Assembly (NCBI GenBank): GCA_902764875.1
Contig: CACWXP010000001.1
Location: 124,001-188,000 of the forward strand
DNA: 64,000 nucleotides
Direction of reading: 5' to 3'
Source of the DNA: an uncultured Eubacteriales bacterium
Lineage (GTDB): Bacteria > Bacillota > Clostridia > Christensenellales > Aristaeellaceae
How positions within the stretch are numbered: position 1 is the stretch's first letter; every line of letters begins with the position of its first letter. The position numbers and the translations under genes are program-made. The notes below the pieces were generated by a model. That model was not told where the DNA came from and made no database searches. It saw nothing but the letters and a program-made list of their open reading frames with translations. Shown one piece after another: positions 18,322-27,502 of this stretch.

Positions 18322-20436
18322 GTGCGCGCCATCTGGAAGCGGGAGATGCAGGGCTATTTCTGCACGGCCATCGGCTATGTCTATCTCGGTGTTTTCCTTA
18401 CGGTTTCCTCCGTGCTCTTCTATCTGGCCATTCTCAGCCAGCGCAGCGGAGACCTCCCGACCTTCATCGGGGAAATGAGCTATCTGTGGATGCTCCTGTG
18501 CCCGATTCTCACCATGCGCCTCCTGGCGGAAGAAAAGCAGAAAAAAACCGACCAGCTGCTCCTCACGAGCCCGGTCTCCCTGCCCAGGATCGTGCTGGGC
18601 AAATACCTGGCGGCGGTCACCGTGCTGGGCATGGCCGCATTGCTCACGCTGCTCTATGCGGTCATCGTCGCGCTCTACGGCCGGGTGTATCCCGCGGAGC
18701 TGGCTGTCAATTACCTCGGCTTCGTCCTCCAGGGCTGTGCCTTCGTGGCGCTGGACCTGTTCTGTTCCTCCCTGGCCGCCGCGCCGGTCACGGCGGCTGT
18801 CCTTGCCTTCGGGGCAAACTTCCTCCTCTGGATTCTGGACCTGCTGGAAACCGCGGTCCAGGCCCCCTGGCTGTCCGGGGCGCTCCGCTTCTGTTCCCTC
18901 TACGCCCGCAATGAACCCTTCCTCATGGGCCAGTTCTCCTTCGCCGGCCTCCTCTTCGATCTCTCCGTCATCGCCCTGTTCCTGGCGCTCACCGTCTGCC
19001 GCCTGGATCGTCACCGCCCGCGCTTTGCCGCCCTCCTGGCGGTCATTCTTTCCGCTGCCCTCGTCGCCCTGAATATCGCCACGGATCAGATGGAAAAGCG
19101 CTTCGGCTGGCGTGCGGATTTTTCTTTCAACAGCATCTCCACCCACAGCGAAATCACCCGGGATACGCTGGAACATCTGGAGCATCCCGTGCATTTCTAC
19201 GCCCTCTTCCGTAAAGGGGACGAGGACGCCCCCCTCATCGAGCTCCTGAACCGTTATGCCGCCGCGTCCCCCCTTGTCACCTGGGAGCAGGCGGATCCCT
19301 CCCTGAACCCGCAGCTCCTCAGTCGTTTTACTACCGAAACCCAAAACCCGGGTGAAAATTCCCTCATTGTCTTCTGCGAAGAAACGGGAAGATGGCGCAT
19401 CCTGGGGCCCGAGGACTATGTGAGTGTTGCTATGAACGCGGAAACCGGCGAATACACCTACAGCGGCTGGACCTATGAGCGCTCCATCACCAACGCGATC
19501 TCCTGGGTTACCCGCGAGCGCGTGCCACGGGTGGCGATCGTACAGGGGCACGGCGAACTGGACGGCGAAACCCTGGAACATTTCGACGGCCTCCTTACGG
19601 CCAACCGCTTCGAGGTGGTCTATATCGACCTCACCGACCCGGCCGCCGGGCTCACCTCCGGGGATCTGCTGGTGTTCTTCAGCCCCCGCCGCGATCTGAA
19701 CGCCCAGGAGATGGAGAAGGTGAAGGCTTTCGCCGCAGAAGGCGGCAGCTTCCTCTTCACCTGCGACTATTCCGATCCCGTCGAAAACATGCCCTTTTAT
19801 CTTTCTCTCCTGCGCAGCTACGGCTTCGTTCCCCTGGATGGCATCGTCCTGGCGGATCGGGACGACACGGCCACGTATTATAACGGCAACCGCATGGTTC
19901 TGCTCCCCGAAATGTGCTCCACGGATATCACCGTCGATCTCCTCGCCTCCGGTGCGGACAGCCTTTTGCTGCCGGGCTGCCGGGCCTTTGCCGAACCGGA
20001 GGAAACGGACCGCAATCTCATCGCTTCCACTCTCCTGCGCAGCGGCAACACCGCCTATCGCAAGCAGATCACCGGTGAAAGCACCTCCCTTGAAAAGGCC
20101 GAATCCGACCCGGAAGGCCCCTTCGCCCTGGCGCTGCAGGCTCGCCGCATCACCGAGTCCGGCTATGTCTCCCGGGCCTGCATCGCCGGCTGCTCCGGCG
20201 CCTTTGTCAACGAGCAGGTCTACACCATGACCGATATCCAGCCGTTCATCGTCCGCGTGGCGGAGTTCCTGCTGGATCTGGAGGCCTCGGATCTCGATAT
20301 CCTCGCCAGGGAAGCCCTGCGCCCGGCCCTCGGAACGGAAAGCATCGGCCCCGGCGCCGTCCTGCTGACGATCCTGCCCGCTGCCGTGCTGCTGGCCGCC
20401 CTGCTGATTCTGGTGAAACGTAAAAGAACGCACTGA
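18322..20436 (+). CDS. Fused ABC-2 permease and GldG-like extracellular domain
   Basis: 704 residues from GTG 18322, preceded by AAAGGAGGAGATCACC. Residues 1-240 form a six-helix ABC-2 permease (GldF type: ILTMRLLAEEKQKKTDQLLLTSP is the conserved cytoplasmic segment). The rest is a GldG-like domain outside the membrane (HFYALFRKGDEDAPLIELLNRY, then VAIVQGHGELDGETLEHF). It ends with a membrane helix and basic tail. In Bacteroidota gliding systems GldF and GldG are separate proteins; fusion into one chain is common elsewhere. It acts with the ATPase 50 nt upstream; the cargo is unknown. Confidence 0.85.
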   Translation: MRAIWKREMQGYFCTAIGYVYLGVFLTVSSVLFYLAILSQRSGDLPTFIGEMSYLWMLLCPILTMRLLAEEKQKKTDQLLLTSPVSLPRIVLGKYLAAVTVLGMAALLTLLYAVIVALYGRVYPAELAVNYLGFVLQGCAFVALDLFCSSLAAAPVTAAVLAFGANFLLWILDLLETAVQAPWLSGALRFCSLYARNEPFLMGQFSFAGLLFDLSVIALFLALTVCRLDRHRPRFAALLAVILSAALVALNIATDQMEKRFGWRADFSFNSISTHSEITRDTLEHLEHPVHFYALFRKGDEDAPLIELLNRYAAASPLVTWEQADPSLNPQLLSRFTTETQNPGENSLIVFCEETGRWRILGPEDYVSVAMNAETGEYTYSGWTYERSITNAISWVTRERVPRVAIVQGHGELDGETLEHFDGLLTANRFEVVYIDLTDPAAGLTSGDLLVFFSPRRDLNAQEMEKVKAFAAEGGSFLFTCDYSDPVENMPFYLSLLRSYGFVPLDGIVLADRDDTATYYNGNRMVLLPEMCSTDITVDLLASGADSLLLPGCRAFAEPEETDRNLIASTLLRSGNTAYRKQITGESTSLEKAESDPEGPFALALQARRITESGYVSRACIAGCSGAFVNEQVYTMTDIQPFIVRVAEFLLDLEASDLDILAREALRPALGTESIGPGAVLLTILPAAVLLAALLILVKRKRTH

Positions 20437-20447
20437 CCCAAAAACGA

Positions 20448-20510
20448 TTCCCCGGCGAAGCCGGGGAACCCGCCAAAGAACCTTTCCCCGGCGAAGCCGG
20501 GGAACCCGCC
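20448..20510 (+). repeat. Two tandem 27-bp repeats, each a perfect hairpin
   Basis: Identical 27-bp units at 20448-20474 and 20484-20510, 36 nt apart. Each contains arms TTCCCCGGC and GCCGGGGAA around a GAA loop, then CCCGCC. They fill the spacer between the permease/GldG gene and the DUF4340 gene. Possible roles are mRNA stabilisation between cistrons or partial termination. Confidence 0.85.
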
Positions 20511-20522
20511 GGAGGCACTCCG

Positions 20523-22013
20523 ATGCAAAAACCCGAACGCAAACAGCATAAAGACCGCCGACCCCTGCGCTGGCTGCCGCTGGCAGCGGCCCTGTTGCTG
20601 CTCGCCGGCGGCGTTACCACGGCCATCCTTCTTTTCCGCCCGCAGGAAAAGCCCGCCCAGGAGGAGAAGCACTGGGGCATGCTCACCGAGCGTCAGCCGG
20701 AGGAACTGGTTTCCGTCACCGTGCAGCGCCGGGGGGAGGATCCCTGGACACTGGTGCGCGCTGAGGACGGTTCCCTGCACCCGGAGAACGAAGAAGGCTG
20801 GACTGTCTCGGACCAGCAGGCTTCGCTCCTCCAGGAAACGGTTACCCGCCTCCGATATGAGGAAGTTCTCGTCGGCGGTGATGCCGCCTCCGATGCCGCG
20901 TACAGTTGGCAAAACACTCCGGAGGATTTCGGCCTGGCCGATCCCCGGGTTACCGTCACCGCCCGCTTCACCGACGGAACGGAGCTGACCCTGCACATCG
21001 GCAGCGATACGGGCCTGGAGGACGAATGGCACTATATGGCCGTCGAGGGGGACGACCGGCTGTTCGCCGTCGCCTCCGCGGTGGCGGCGGATCTGGATGT
21101 GGAATATGCCCTGCTCCGCCCCATACCGAAGCCGGAAATCGTCGGCGCCCTCCTGGACCGCATCACCGTCTGCGATTCCGAAAAGATCATCGCAGAATGG
21201 CAACTCGCCGGCTCCGTGGAGGATCGGGACGCGGGCTGCAACTGGGAAGTGACAGCCCCCTTCCGGGCTCCGGCGGACGAGGAATCCATCCGGAATCTGA
21301 AAAAAAGCGCCGAGGACCTTCGCCTCGGCGTATATCTGGCCCCCGCCACGGAGGAAAACTTAGGCCGCTACGGGTTCGATATTCCCCGCCGGGTGCTCCT
21401 GTTCCATATGGCGAAGGGCAGCACCGGCACCGTCTCCGAAACCGGCGTGTACGACGTCACGGACCATGAGGAAAAAACCGTGGAGCTGATCGTCGGTGAC
21501 AGCCCGGACGATCTGGCGTCCTATGTGCGCTTTGGCGATAACCTCTATACCGTCTCCACCTTCACCCTCCAGACTTTTACCAGTCCGGACCCCATGGCCT
21601 CCGTCGCACGCTATCCGGTCCTTACGCCCCTGGATTCCCTCGAGAGCCTGACAGTGGAAGAAAACGGCGAAATCATGGAATACGTCCTGCAGGAAGCTAC
21701 CGCTGAGCCTGCCGCCGAAGCAGCTCCCTCCCGCCGGTGTTTCCTGAACGGACAGGAGATCCCCTATGAAACCTTCACCGCCGCCTATGAGCGGCTTCTC
21801 ACGGTCACCTTCAGCGGTCGCCTGCCGGACGACACAGACATGGAAGCGCTGCTGGCGAAAGAACCTTATAGAAAATATACGTTCCGCACGCTGAGCGGCG
21901 GAACGCATACGGTACTGCTCCGGTCCTGGGACGACATGCACGATGCCGTCACTGTGGACGGATCCACGCTGTTTTATCTGATTAAAGGCGGTATGACAGA
22001 TCTTCCGCGCTGA
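20523..22013 (+). CDS. DUF4340 domain protein of the Gld-like cassette
   Basis: 496 residues. A basic N-terminus is followed by one membrane helix (LPLAAALLLLAGGVTTAILLF), then a long extracytoplasmic part with repeated DUF4340-type units (the WTVSDQQASLLQETVTRL and FTDGTELTLHIGSD stretches are typical). DUF4340 proteins regularly follow GldA/GldFG-type ABC genes and are thought to be accessory parts of the same exporter; the exact role is unknown. The ATG at 20523 follows GGAGG by 6 nt. Last gene of the cassette, convergent with the membrane protein at 22019. Confidence 0.85.
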   Translation: MQKPERKQHKDRRPLRWLPLAAALLLLAGGVTTAILLFRPQEKPAQEEKHWGMLTERQPEELVSVTVQRRGEDPWTLVRAEDGSLHPENEEGWTVSDQQASLLQETVTRLRYEEVLVGGDAASDAAYSWQNTPEDFGLADPRVTVTARFTDGTELTLHIGSDTGLEDEWHYMAVEGDDRLFAVASAVAADLDVEYALLRPIPKPEIVGALLDRITVCDSEKIIAEWQLAGSVEDRDAGCNWEVTAPFRAPADEESIRNLKKSAEDLRLGVYLAPATEENLGRYGFDIPRRVLLFHMAKGSTGTVSETGVYDVTDHEEKTVELIVGDSPDDLASYVRFGDNLYTVSTFTLQTFTSPDPMASVARYPVLTPLDSLESLTVEENGEIMEYVLQEATAEPAAEAAPSRRCFLNGQEIPYETFTAAYERLLTVTFSGRLPDDTDMEALLAKEPYRKYTFRTLSGGTHTVLLRSWDDMHDAVTVDGSTLFYLIKGGMTDLPR

Positions 22014-22018
22014 AACGG

Positions 22019-22498
22019 TCAGGCGGTGGCTTCAATCCCGATGATGTTTCTCCCCGTGTAGCGCACGTGGTAGGAAACACCGGGTTCCAGCTCCGGCATC
22101 GGCAGCTCCGAATCCCAGTACATCATCGTCTCCCGGTCCCCGTGCTTGTCCGCGTCCCCGAGGAAAATCAGGCTGTGGCAGGCTACGCCGTCCACCGCCG
22201 TGCGGTCCGGCTCCATCCGCACAAACTCCATCACCTTCTCGTGGCTCCGGCCGCTCAGCGCCCCGCGCACCATCCGCCGGTACCGCATCAGCGGCGTGCA
22301 GAAAAGGTTCAGATAGAAAATCCCGAAGCATCCTGCCAGGCAGGCAAAAACCATCGCCGCCCACTGGATCCGGGCCACCATGGCCCAGATAAACAGGCCG
22401 ATCAGCACCAGCAGAATCGCGAAGAACAGTGCCAGCCGGCGCTTCAGCTGACTGTCGATGGCGGTATAGGTTTCCTCGGTGTAAAGCAGTTTCATCAT
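22019..22498 (-). CDS. Small two-helix membrane protein, unknown function
   Basis: 159 residues. Two closely spaced hydrophobic helices (about residues 23-62, LFFAILLVLIGLFIWAMVARI and AAMVFACLAGCFGIFYL) are followed by a cytoplasmic domain of about 95 residues ending YHVRYTGRNIIGIEA. I do not recognise the family. It may start at either of the two adjacent ATG codons (22498 or 22495). It lies downstream of rplQ on the same strand, with a strong hairpin between them, so it is probably transcribed separately or by read-through. Confidence 0.7.
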   Translation of the reverse strand: MMKLLYTEETYTAIDSQLKRRLALFFAILLVLIGLFIWAMVARIQWAAMVFACLAGCFGIFYLNLFCTPLMRYRRMVRGALSGRSHEKVMEFVRMEPDRTAVDGVACHSLIFLGDADKHGDRETMMYWDSELPMPELEPGVSYHVRYTGRNIIGIEATA

Positions 22499-22513
22499 TC
22501 AACCCCTTGTCAA

Positions 22514-22539
22514 ATGCCCTCCCCGGGAGGGGAGGGCAT
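22514..22539 (-). terminator. Hairpin terminator of the rpsM-rplQ operon
   Basis: Eleven-base-pair perfect stem (arms ATGCCCTCCCC and GGGGAGGGCAT) with a four-base loop. On the minus strand it is followed by TTTG, a short T-tract. Confidence 0.55.
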
Positions 22540-22601
22540 CCGTTTGCTTGCTTGATGTGTGTTTTTTCTCTTTGCTTCGCCGCCGGGCGAAGCTTCCTCA
22601 A

Positions 22602-23114
22602 TCAGACCAGCTCGAGAATGACCATCTCTGCGGCGTCGCCGCGGCGCGGTCCGAGCTTGTACATGCGGGTGTAGCCGCCGCTGCAGTTCTTTTCGGCGTT
22701 GCGGGCTTTGTATTTCGGCCCGATCTCCCGGAACAGCTTCTCGACGACGGGGTGCTTGTTGTCCTTCGTCCGTTCTTTGTATTCCGCCTTGTTCTCGTCG
22801 TCCTTCTTTTCTTCCTTCAGGTCGTAAAGATAGGCCATCATGATCCGGCGGGCGTGCAGCTTGCTCGGGGCGTCGTTCACAACGTCCAGCGTCACAAGCT
22901 GACCCTTGTCATTATGGGTTTCCTTCGTGGTGGAAACCGTGTTGTCGCATTCGCGCACGGCCAGCGTGATCATCCGATCGGCAATCCGGCGTACTTCCTT
23001 CGCCTTGGAAACGGTCGTTTCAATGCGGCCGTACCAGATCAGATTGGTCACCTGGTTGCGGAGCAGCGCCTTGCGCTGATCTGCCGTGCGACCCAGCTTG
23101 CGTTGGTTAGCCAT
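22602..23114 (-). CDS. rplQ: 50S ribosomal protein L17
   Basis: 170 residues. The N-terminal core is diagnostic ([39 protein letters not shown]). The protein is longer than the roughly 115-130 usual because of a charged insertion ([20 protein letters not shown]) before the C-terminal [19 protein letters not shown] motif. L17 sits at the exit-tunnel side of the large subunit. Last gene of the rpsM-rpsK-rpsD-rpoA-rplQ operon, 15 nt after rpoA. Confidence 0.97.
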   Translation of the reverse strand: MANQRKLGRTADQRKALLRNQVTNLIWYGRIETTVSKAKEVRRIADRMITLAVRECDNTVSTTKETHNDKGQLVTLDVVNDAPSKLHARRIMMAYLYDLKEEKKDDENKAEYKERTKDNKHPVVEKLFREIGPKYKARNAEKNCSGGYTRMYKLGPRRGDAAEMVILELV

Positions 23115-23129
23115 GGGAATTTCCTCCTC

Positions 23130-24077
23130 TTAGTCATCGTTGGGTTTCAGGTTCAGTCCGAGGCCGTTCAGCTTCTGCTCAACTTCTTCCAGACTCTTGC
23201 GCCCAAGGTTGCGAACCTTCATCATGTCCTCCTGGTTCTTCAGCACCAGTTCGGCCACGTTGTTGATCCCTGCACGCTTCAGGCAGTTGTAGGCGCGAAC
23301 GGAAAGATCCAGCTCCTCAATCGTCATATCGAGGATCTTGTCCTTCTTTTCGTCTTCCTGCACCGTCTGGGCCACGGGCATCACCTGGTCGGTCAGGCTG
23401 ATGAACAGGTTCAGATGCTCGGTCAGGATTTTCGCCGCGCTGGAAATCGCCTCTTCGGGCTTCAGCGTGCCGTTGGTCCAGATTTCAAGCGTCAGCTTGT
23501 CATAGTCCGTGATCTGGCCTACACGGGTGTCTTCCACCTGGTAGTTCACTTTCTTCACCGGTGTGAAGATACTGTCGATCGGAATCACGCCGATGGGCAT
23601 GCTGGCGGTTTTGTTCTTGTCTGCGCTCACATAGCCGCGTCCCCGCTCCAGCGTCATCTGCATCTGCAGGTGTCCGTCTTCGTTCAGGGTGGCGATATGC
23701 AGGTCTTTGTTTACGATTTCAACTTCGTCGTCCGTCCGGATGTCTCCCGCCGTCAGCTCGCAGGGGCCTTTCACGTCGATGGTCAGCTGCTTCGGGCCTT
23801 CGCAGAACATTTTGCACGCGATGGATTTCAGGTTCAGAATCAGTTCCGTCACATCTTCCTTCACGCCCGGAATCGTGGTGAACTCATGCTGCACACCTTC
23901 GATGTGAACGCTCGAGACTGCCACTCCGGGGAGGCTGGAAAGAAGTACGCGGCGCATGGAGTTGCCCAGCGTGTGGCCGAATCCGCGTTCCAGCGGCTCG
24001 ATCACAAACCGGCCGTAGCAGCCGTTCTGGCCAACTTCGACGCATTCGATACGGGCTTTTTCGATTTCGAATGTCAT
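23130..24077 (-). CDS. rpoA: RNA polymerase alpha subunit
   Basis: 315 residues from ATG 24077 (AGGAGG just upstream). The N-terminal dimerisation domain shows [30 protein letters not shown]; the C-terminal domain ([22 protein letters not shown]...[13 protein letters not shown]) binds UP elements and activators. Length and domain order are normal. It lies between rpsD and rplQ, the standard alpha-operon order. Confidence 0.98.
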   Translation of the reverse strand: MTFEIEKARIECVEVGQNGCYGRFVIEPLERGFGHTLGNSMRRVLLSSLPGVAVSSVHIEGVQHEFTTIPGVKEDVTELILNLKSIACKMFCEGPKQLTIDVKGPCELTAGDIRTDDEVEIVNKDLHIATLNEDGHLQMQMTLERGRGYVSADKNKTASMPIGVIPIDSIFTPVKKVNYQVEDTRVGQITDYDKLTLEIWTNGTLKPEEAISSAAKILTEHLNLFISLTDQVMPVAQTVQEDEKKDKILDMTIEELDLSVRAYNCLKRAGINNVAELVLKNQEDMMKVRNLGRKSLEEVEQKLNGLGLNLKPNDD

Positions 24078-24115
24078 TTCGTTTTGCCCTCCTTGGTGGG
24101 GTCGTCCGTTCATCC

Positions 24116-24712
24116 TTAACGGGAGTAATATTCGACGATCATGTTTTCCTGTACCTGCAGGTCAATGTCCTCGCGGGTGGGCAGGGCGGTCACGCTGCCG
24201 GCCAGGTTCTGCGCGTCAAAGCTCAGCCACTTGGGGGTGATGGTGCCCGTGCCTTCGCGCAGGCTCTTGAACATTTCCATCTCTTCGCTGCGCTTCCGCA
24301 GGGTGATCTTGTCACCAACCTTCACCTGATAGGAAGGAATGTCCACCTTGATGTCGTTCACGCGGATGTGTCCGTGTGTCACGATCTGGCGGGCCATCCG
24401 GCGGGTCTTGGCCAGGCCCAGACGGAAGACCACGTTGTCCAGCCGCAGCTCCAGCAGGCGCATCAGGTTGTCGCCCGTGATGCCCTTCATGTTCGCGGCT
24501 TTCAGGTAATATTTATGGAACTGCTTTTCCAGCACGCCGTATACGAACTTCACCTTCTGCTTTTCCTGCAGCTGCGCGCCGTATTCGGACACCTTCCGGC
24601 GGCGGTTTCCGCCGGGATTGCGGTTGCTCTTTTTGTTGCCATAGCCCATGACGGCCGGGGAGATATCGAAGCTCCGGCACTTCTTGGCGATCGGCTGTTT
24701 ATTTACTGCCAT
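24116..24712 (-). CDS. rpsD: 30S ribosomal protein S4
   Basis: 198 residues. The S4 RNA-binding domain reads [39 protein letters not shown], and the N-terminal part carries the [15 protein letters not shown] and [14 protein letters not shown] segments. The N-terminus lacks the zinc-binding cysteine quartet found in some S4 proteins. S4 nucleates assembly of the 30S body and in many bacteria represses its own operon. Linked here with S13, S11 and RpoA as in the classical alpha operon. Confidence 0.97.
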   Translation of the reverse strand: MAVNKQPIAKKCRSFDISPAVMGYGNKKSNRNPGGNRRRKVSEYGAQLQEKQKVKFVYGVLEKQFHKYYLKAANMKGITGDNLMRLLELRLDNVVFRLGLAKTRRMARQIVTHGHIRVNDIKVDIPSYQVKVGDKITLRKRSEEMEMFKSLREGTGTITPKWLSFDAQNLAGSVTALPTREDIDLQVQENMIVEYYSR

Positions 24713-24736
24713 TTTTATTTATCCTCCTTCAGCCTC

Positions 24737-25138
24737 TTACACGCGGCGGCGCTTGGGCGGACGGCAGCCATTGTGGGGAATGGGCGTCACGTCCTTGATC
24801 ATGTTCACGTCCAGGCCGGCGGCCTGCAGGGAACGGATGGCGGCTTCCCGGCCGCTGCCGGGACCCTTTACATAGACCTCAACCGTCCGCAGACCGTATT
24901 CCATCGCGGCCTTGGCGGCGGTTTCAGCGGCCATCTGCGCGGCGAAGGGAGTGGATTTCTTGCTTCCGCGGAAGCCCAGACCACCCGCGCTCGCCCAGGA
25001 AAGAGCGTTCCCCTGCGTGTCCGTGATGGTCACGATTGTGTTGTTAAATGAAGAGCGGATGTGCGCGGCGCCCCGTTCAACGACCTTGCGTTCACGGCGT
25101 TTGCGCGTTGCCTTCTTCAGCTTTTGCTTAGGTGCCAT
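24737..25138 (-). CDS. rpsK: 30S ribosomal protein S11
   Basis: 133 residues with the family core [20 protein letters not shown] and the C-terminal signature [19 protein letters not shown]11 forms part of the 30S platform near the mRNA exit. It lies 20 nt after rpsM and 24 nt before rpsD, with a clear AGGAGG-type ribosome binding site. Confidence 0.98.
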   Translation of the reverse strand: MAPKQKLKKATRKRRERKVVERGAAHIRSSFNNTIVTITDTQGNALSWASAGGLGFRGSKKSTPFAAQMAAETAAKAAMEYGLRTVEVYVKGPGSGREAAIRSLQAAGLDVNMIKDVTPIPHNGCRPPKRRRV

Positions 25139-25158
25139 TCTTTATTTCCTCCTCGAAA

Positions 25159-25536
25159 TTACTTGGTCGCTTTCTTCTTGCCGGCGATGGTCTTCTTGGG
25201 ACCTTTGCGCGTGCGGGCGTTCTGCTTCGTGTTCTGTCCGCGAACGGGCAGGCCGTGACGGTGACGAACGCCGCGATAGCAGCCGATTTCGATGAGGCGC
25301 TTGATGTTCAGACTCACTTCCCGGCGAAGATCGCCTTCCACCTTCAGGTGATGCTCGATGTATTCGCGCAGCTTGCTGATTTCGGTTTCGGAAAGATCTT
25401 TCACCCGGGTGTCGGGATTCACGCCGACTTCCGCGAGCATTTTCTGCGATGTGGTCAGGCCGATGCCGTAAATGTAGGTCAGGCCGATCTCAACGCGCTT
25501 TTCTCTGGGCAGGTCAACACCTGCAATGCGTGCCAT
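25159..25536 (-). CDS. rpsM: 30S ribosomal protein S13
   Basis: 125 residues from ATG 25536 (CGGAGG upstream). The frame continues upstream but the family sequence starts exactly at [26 protein letters not shown]. The C-terminal basic tail ([25 protein letters not shown]) is typical. S13 sits in the 30S head and contacts tRNA and S19. First gene of the operon. rpmJ and infA, its frequent upstream neighbours, are absent; a long untranslated leader precedes it. Confidence 0.97.
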   Translation of the reverse strand: MARIAGVDLPREKRVEIGLTYIYGIGLTTSQKMLAEVGVNPDTRVKDLSETEISKLREYIEHHLKVEGDLRREVSLNIKRLIEIGCYRGVRHRHGLPVRGQNTKQNARTRKGPKKTIAGKKKATK

Positions 25537-25809
25537 GTTTCGATTTACACCTCCGTATGTCTTGAAAAAATTCCGATCACTTTCGGAAAAGGGCGGTTTC
25601 GCCGCCGTCCCGGCAACCCAACCCGGACAGGGGCTTGACCGCGGCTCCACTGCGCGCCGTGGTGACGCAGGCGCACAACAACACCACCCCGCCGTTATAT
25701 TGGAAGGAACGGCAGGCCGGTGCCTGACAGAGACGGGTTGGTTTCCCCCGGAACACGCGATTTTCAACCGCGTGCAGCCGCCCAGGGGCAAACCAGGGCT
25801 AACTGCTAC
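25537..25809 (-). promoter_or_regulatory. Long untranslated leader of the rpsM operon
   Basis: About 270 nt between the predicted promoter and rpsM with no supported gene. It is GC-rich and full of inverted segments. One short stem on the minus strand (GGCGG-CGAAA-CCGCC then CTTTT, about 25590-25604) resembles an attenuator hairpin. Leaders of S4-containing operons are often bound by S4 or another ribosomal protein for feedback; that role is inferred here from position only. Confidence 0.4.
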
Positions 25810-25838
25810 AGTGTATCACAGCGGTTTTTAAAAGGCAA
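25810..25838 (-). promoter_or_regulatory. Promoter of the rpsM operon
   Basis: On the minus strand TTGCCT (25833-25838), a 17-nt spacer and extended TGATACACT with hexamer TACACT (25810-25815). It lies between the cca stop and the rpsM leader. Confidence 0.55.
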
Positions 25839-25858
25839 TCTTTTTTTTCTGCAAATTC

Positions 25859-27208
25859 TTAAATTTTTATAAACTTTGTTACAAAATCAAGAAGCACTTC
25901 CTTCTCGTTGGGGACTTTGCCGTCCATGACGGCCTGCAGCAGCTGCTGCAGCGCATTGCCCAGGGCGGGACCCCGGAAGCCGAGCGGCTTGAGATCGTTG
26001 CCGTTAACGGCCAGATCCTTCAGGGTGAAGCAGGGCTGCTCCGCCAGGAGCGCGTCCAGCGCCGCCATCCGTTCCGCCATGCGGGCCTGCTCCCGCTCGG
26101 GGGAGGAATAGCCGGTGGCGGTCCGGTCGGCACAGTGGATCTCAATGAGGGCACGGAGATCGCGCTCGCCGAAGCGGTTGAGCATGCGCAGCAGGAAGGG
26201 TCGGCTGAGATTGACGTCGCCGCTTTGCGTACGCAGGGTAATGTCGTGATACCGGACAAGGCGGATAACCCGGTCCTTCATTTCGCGGTCGCAGCGGAGA
26301 TCGTCGGTCACGCGGTCGGCGATTTCGGCGGAAGCGGACTGATGGTTGTAATAATGGGCTTCGCCCTTTTCATCCATCGACCGGACGGAGGGCTTTCCCA
26401 TATCATGCAGGAGCATGGTCAGGCGCAGATCGCTTTCCGGCGGGATGTTCTCCACGGCCTGAACGGTATGCTCCCAGAGATCGAAATGGTGATGGTGATT
26501 CTGCTGATCGTAGCCGACCATCGGCGCAATTTCCGGAATGACGACGGCCAGGACATCCGGATAGGTCCGGAGAATCCGGCCCGCACCGGCGCCGCACAGG
26601 AGCTTCAGCAGCTCGACGCGGATCCGCTCGGCGGCGACCTTTTTCAGCGTCGGGGCGAGGAGACGGAGGGCTTTATCCGTTTCCGGATCCACGGTGAAAT
26701 CGTAAACGGAGGCGAAGCGCAGGGCCCGCAGAATCCGCAGAGCATCCTCTTCGAACCGCTCCGCCGGGACGCCGACACAGCGGATGATTTTCTTTTGCAG
26801 ATCCTCCCGGCCGCCGAAGAGATCCACCAGCCCTTCCCGGGGAGCATAGGCCATGGCGTTGACGGTGAAATCCCGCCGGGCGAGATCGCCCGCGACGTCG
26901 CTGACAAAGGTGACGGAATCGGGATGGCGGTGGTCGGTGTAGACGCCGTCGGTGCGGAAGGTGGTGATTTCGTAGGGAACGTGATCCAGAACCACGGTCA
27001 GCGTTCCGTGCTTCAGGCCGGTTTCCACCACATGCTCGCCCCGGAAGACTTCCAGCATTTGCTCCGGACGGGCGGAGGTGCACAGATCCCAGTCATGGGG
27101 GGCTTTTGCCAAAAGAGCATCCCGGACGCAGCCGCCGACGGCATAGGCGGAAAAGCCGGCCCCGTTCAGCCGGGCGATCAGAGATGAAACAGCGGGGGGC
27201 AGATTCAT
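25859..27208 (-). CDS. cca: CCA-adding tRNA nucleotidyltransferase
   Basis: 449 residues. The class II nucleotidyltransferase head shows AVGGCVRDALLAKAPHDWDL with catalytic acidic residues in DWDL, the RRDFTVNAMAY motif, and EDALRILRALRFAS. An HD-type domain follows (HHFDLWEHTVQAV, LLHDMGKP, HNHQSASAEIA-like YYNHQSASAEIA). The enzyme builds or repairs the CCA end of tRNAs. This matters here because neither tRNA gene in the window encodes CCA. AAGGAGGG precedes the ATG. Same direction as, and upstream of, the rpsM operon. Confidence 0.95.
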   Translation of the reverse strand: MNLPPAVSSLIARLNGAGFSAYAVGGCVRDALLAKAPHDWDLCTSARPEQMLEVFRGEHVVETGLKHGTLTVVLDHVPYEITTFRTDGVYTDHRHPDSVTFVSDVAGDLARRDFTVNAMAYAPREGLVDLFGGREDLQKKIIRCVGVPAERFEEDALRILRALRFASVYDFTVDPETDKALRLLAPTLKKVAAERIRVELLKLLCGAGAGRILRTYPDVLAVVIPEIAPMVGYDQQNHHHHFDLWEHTVQAVENIPPESDLRLTMLLHDMGKPSVRSMDEKGEAHYYNHQSASAEIADRVTDDLRCDREMKDRVIRLVRYHDITLRTQSGDVNLSRPFLLRMLNRFGERDLRALIEIHCADRTATGYSSPEREQARMAERMAALDALLAEQPCFTLKDLAVNGNDLKPLGFRGPALGNALQQLLQAVMDGKVPNEKEVLLDFVTKFIKI

Positions 27209-27445
27209 GAGAAACCCTCCTTCCGATAAGATCCTTCGCTGCGATCAGGATCACACGTTTGGGCTTGTTTTTCTTCATAAGTATATAAGGAAAGAACAGG
27301 TTTCGTCAAATGCAGGGAATGGTTTTATCATATGTGCGTTTTCTCAAACGCGACGAAAAGTTTCCAGGCCCTTAAGCCGAAAGTCTTCGCAAAATGGCAA
27401 TTCTTCGCAATGCCTATTCCGGTTTATCCGGATTGCGGGAAACAG

Positions 27446-27474
27446 TTGATCCGGAGACGAAAAAATGGTATTTT
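27446..27474 (+). promoter_or_regulatory. Extended -10 promoter for fumC
   Basis: TTGATC (27446-27451), a 17-nt spacer and TGGTATTTT with hexamer 27469-27474. Start codon 29 nt downstream. Confidence 0.45.
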
Positions 27475-27502
27475 TATTGCATCAGCGAGGAGGCGAGAAC
27501 AG

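Noticed and set aside
22574-22593. Hairpin GCTTCGCC/GGCGAAGC just after rplQ as terminator
   Set aside because: On the minus strand it is followed by an A-rich, not T-rich, tract. The stem at 22514-22539 is the better candidate.
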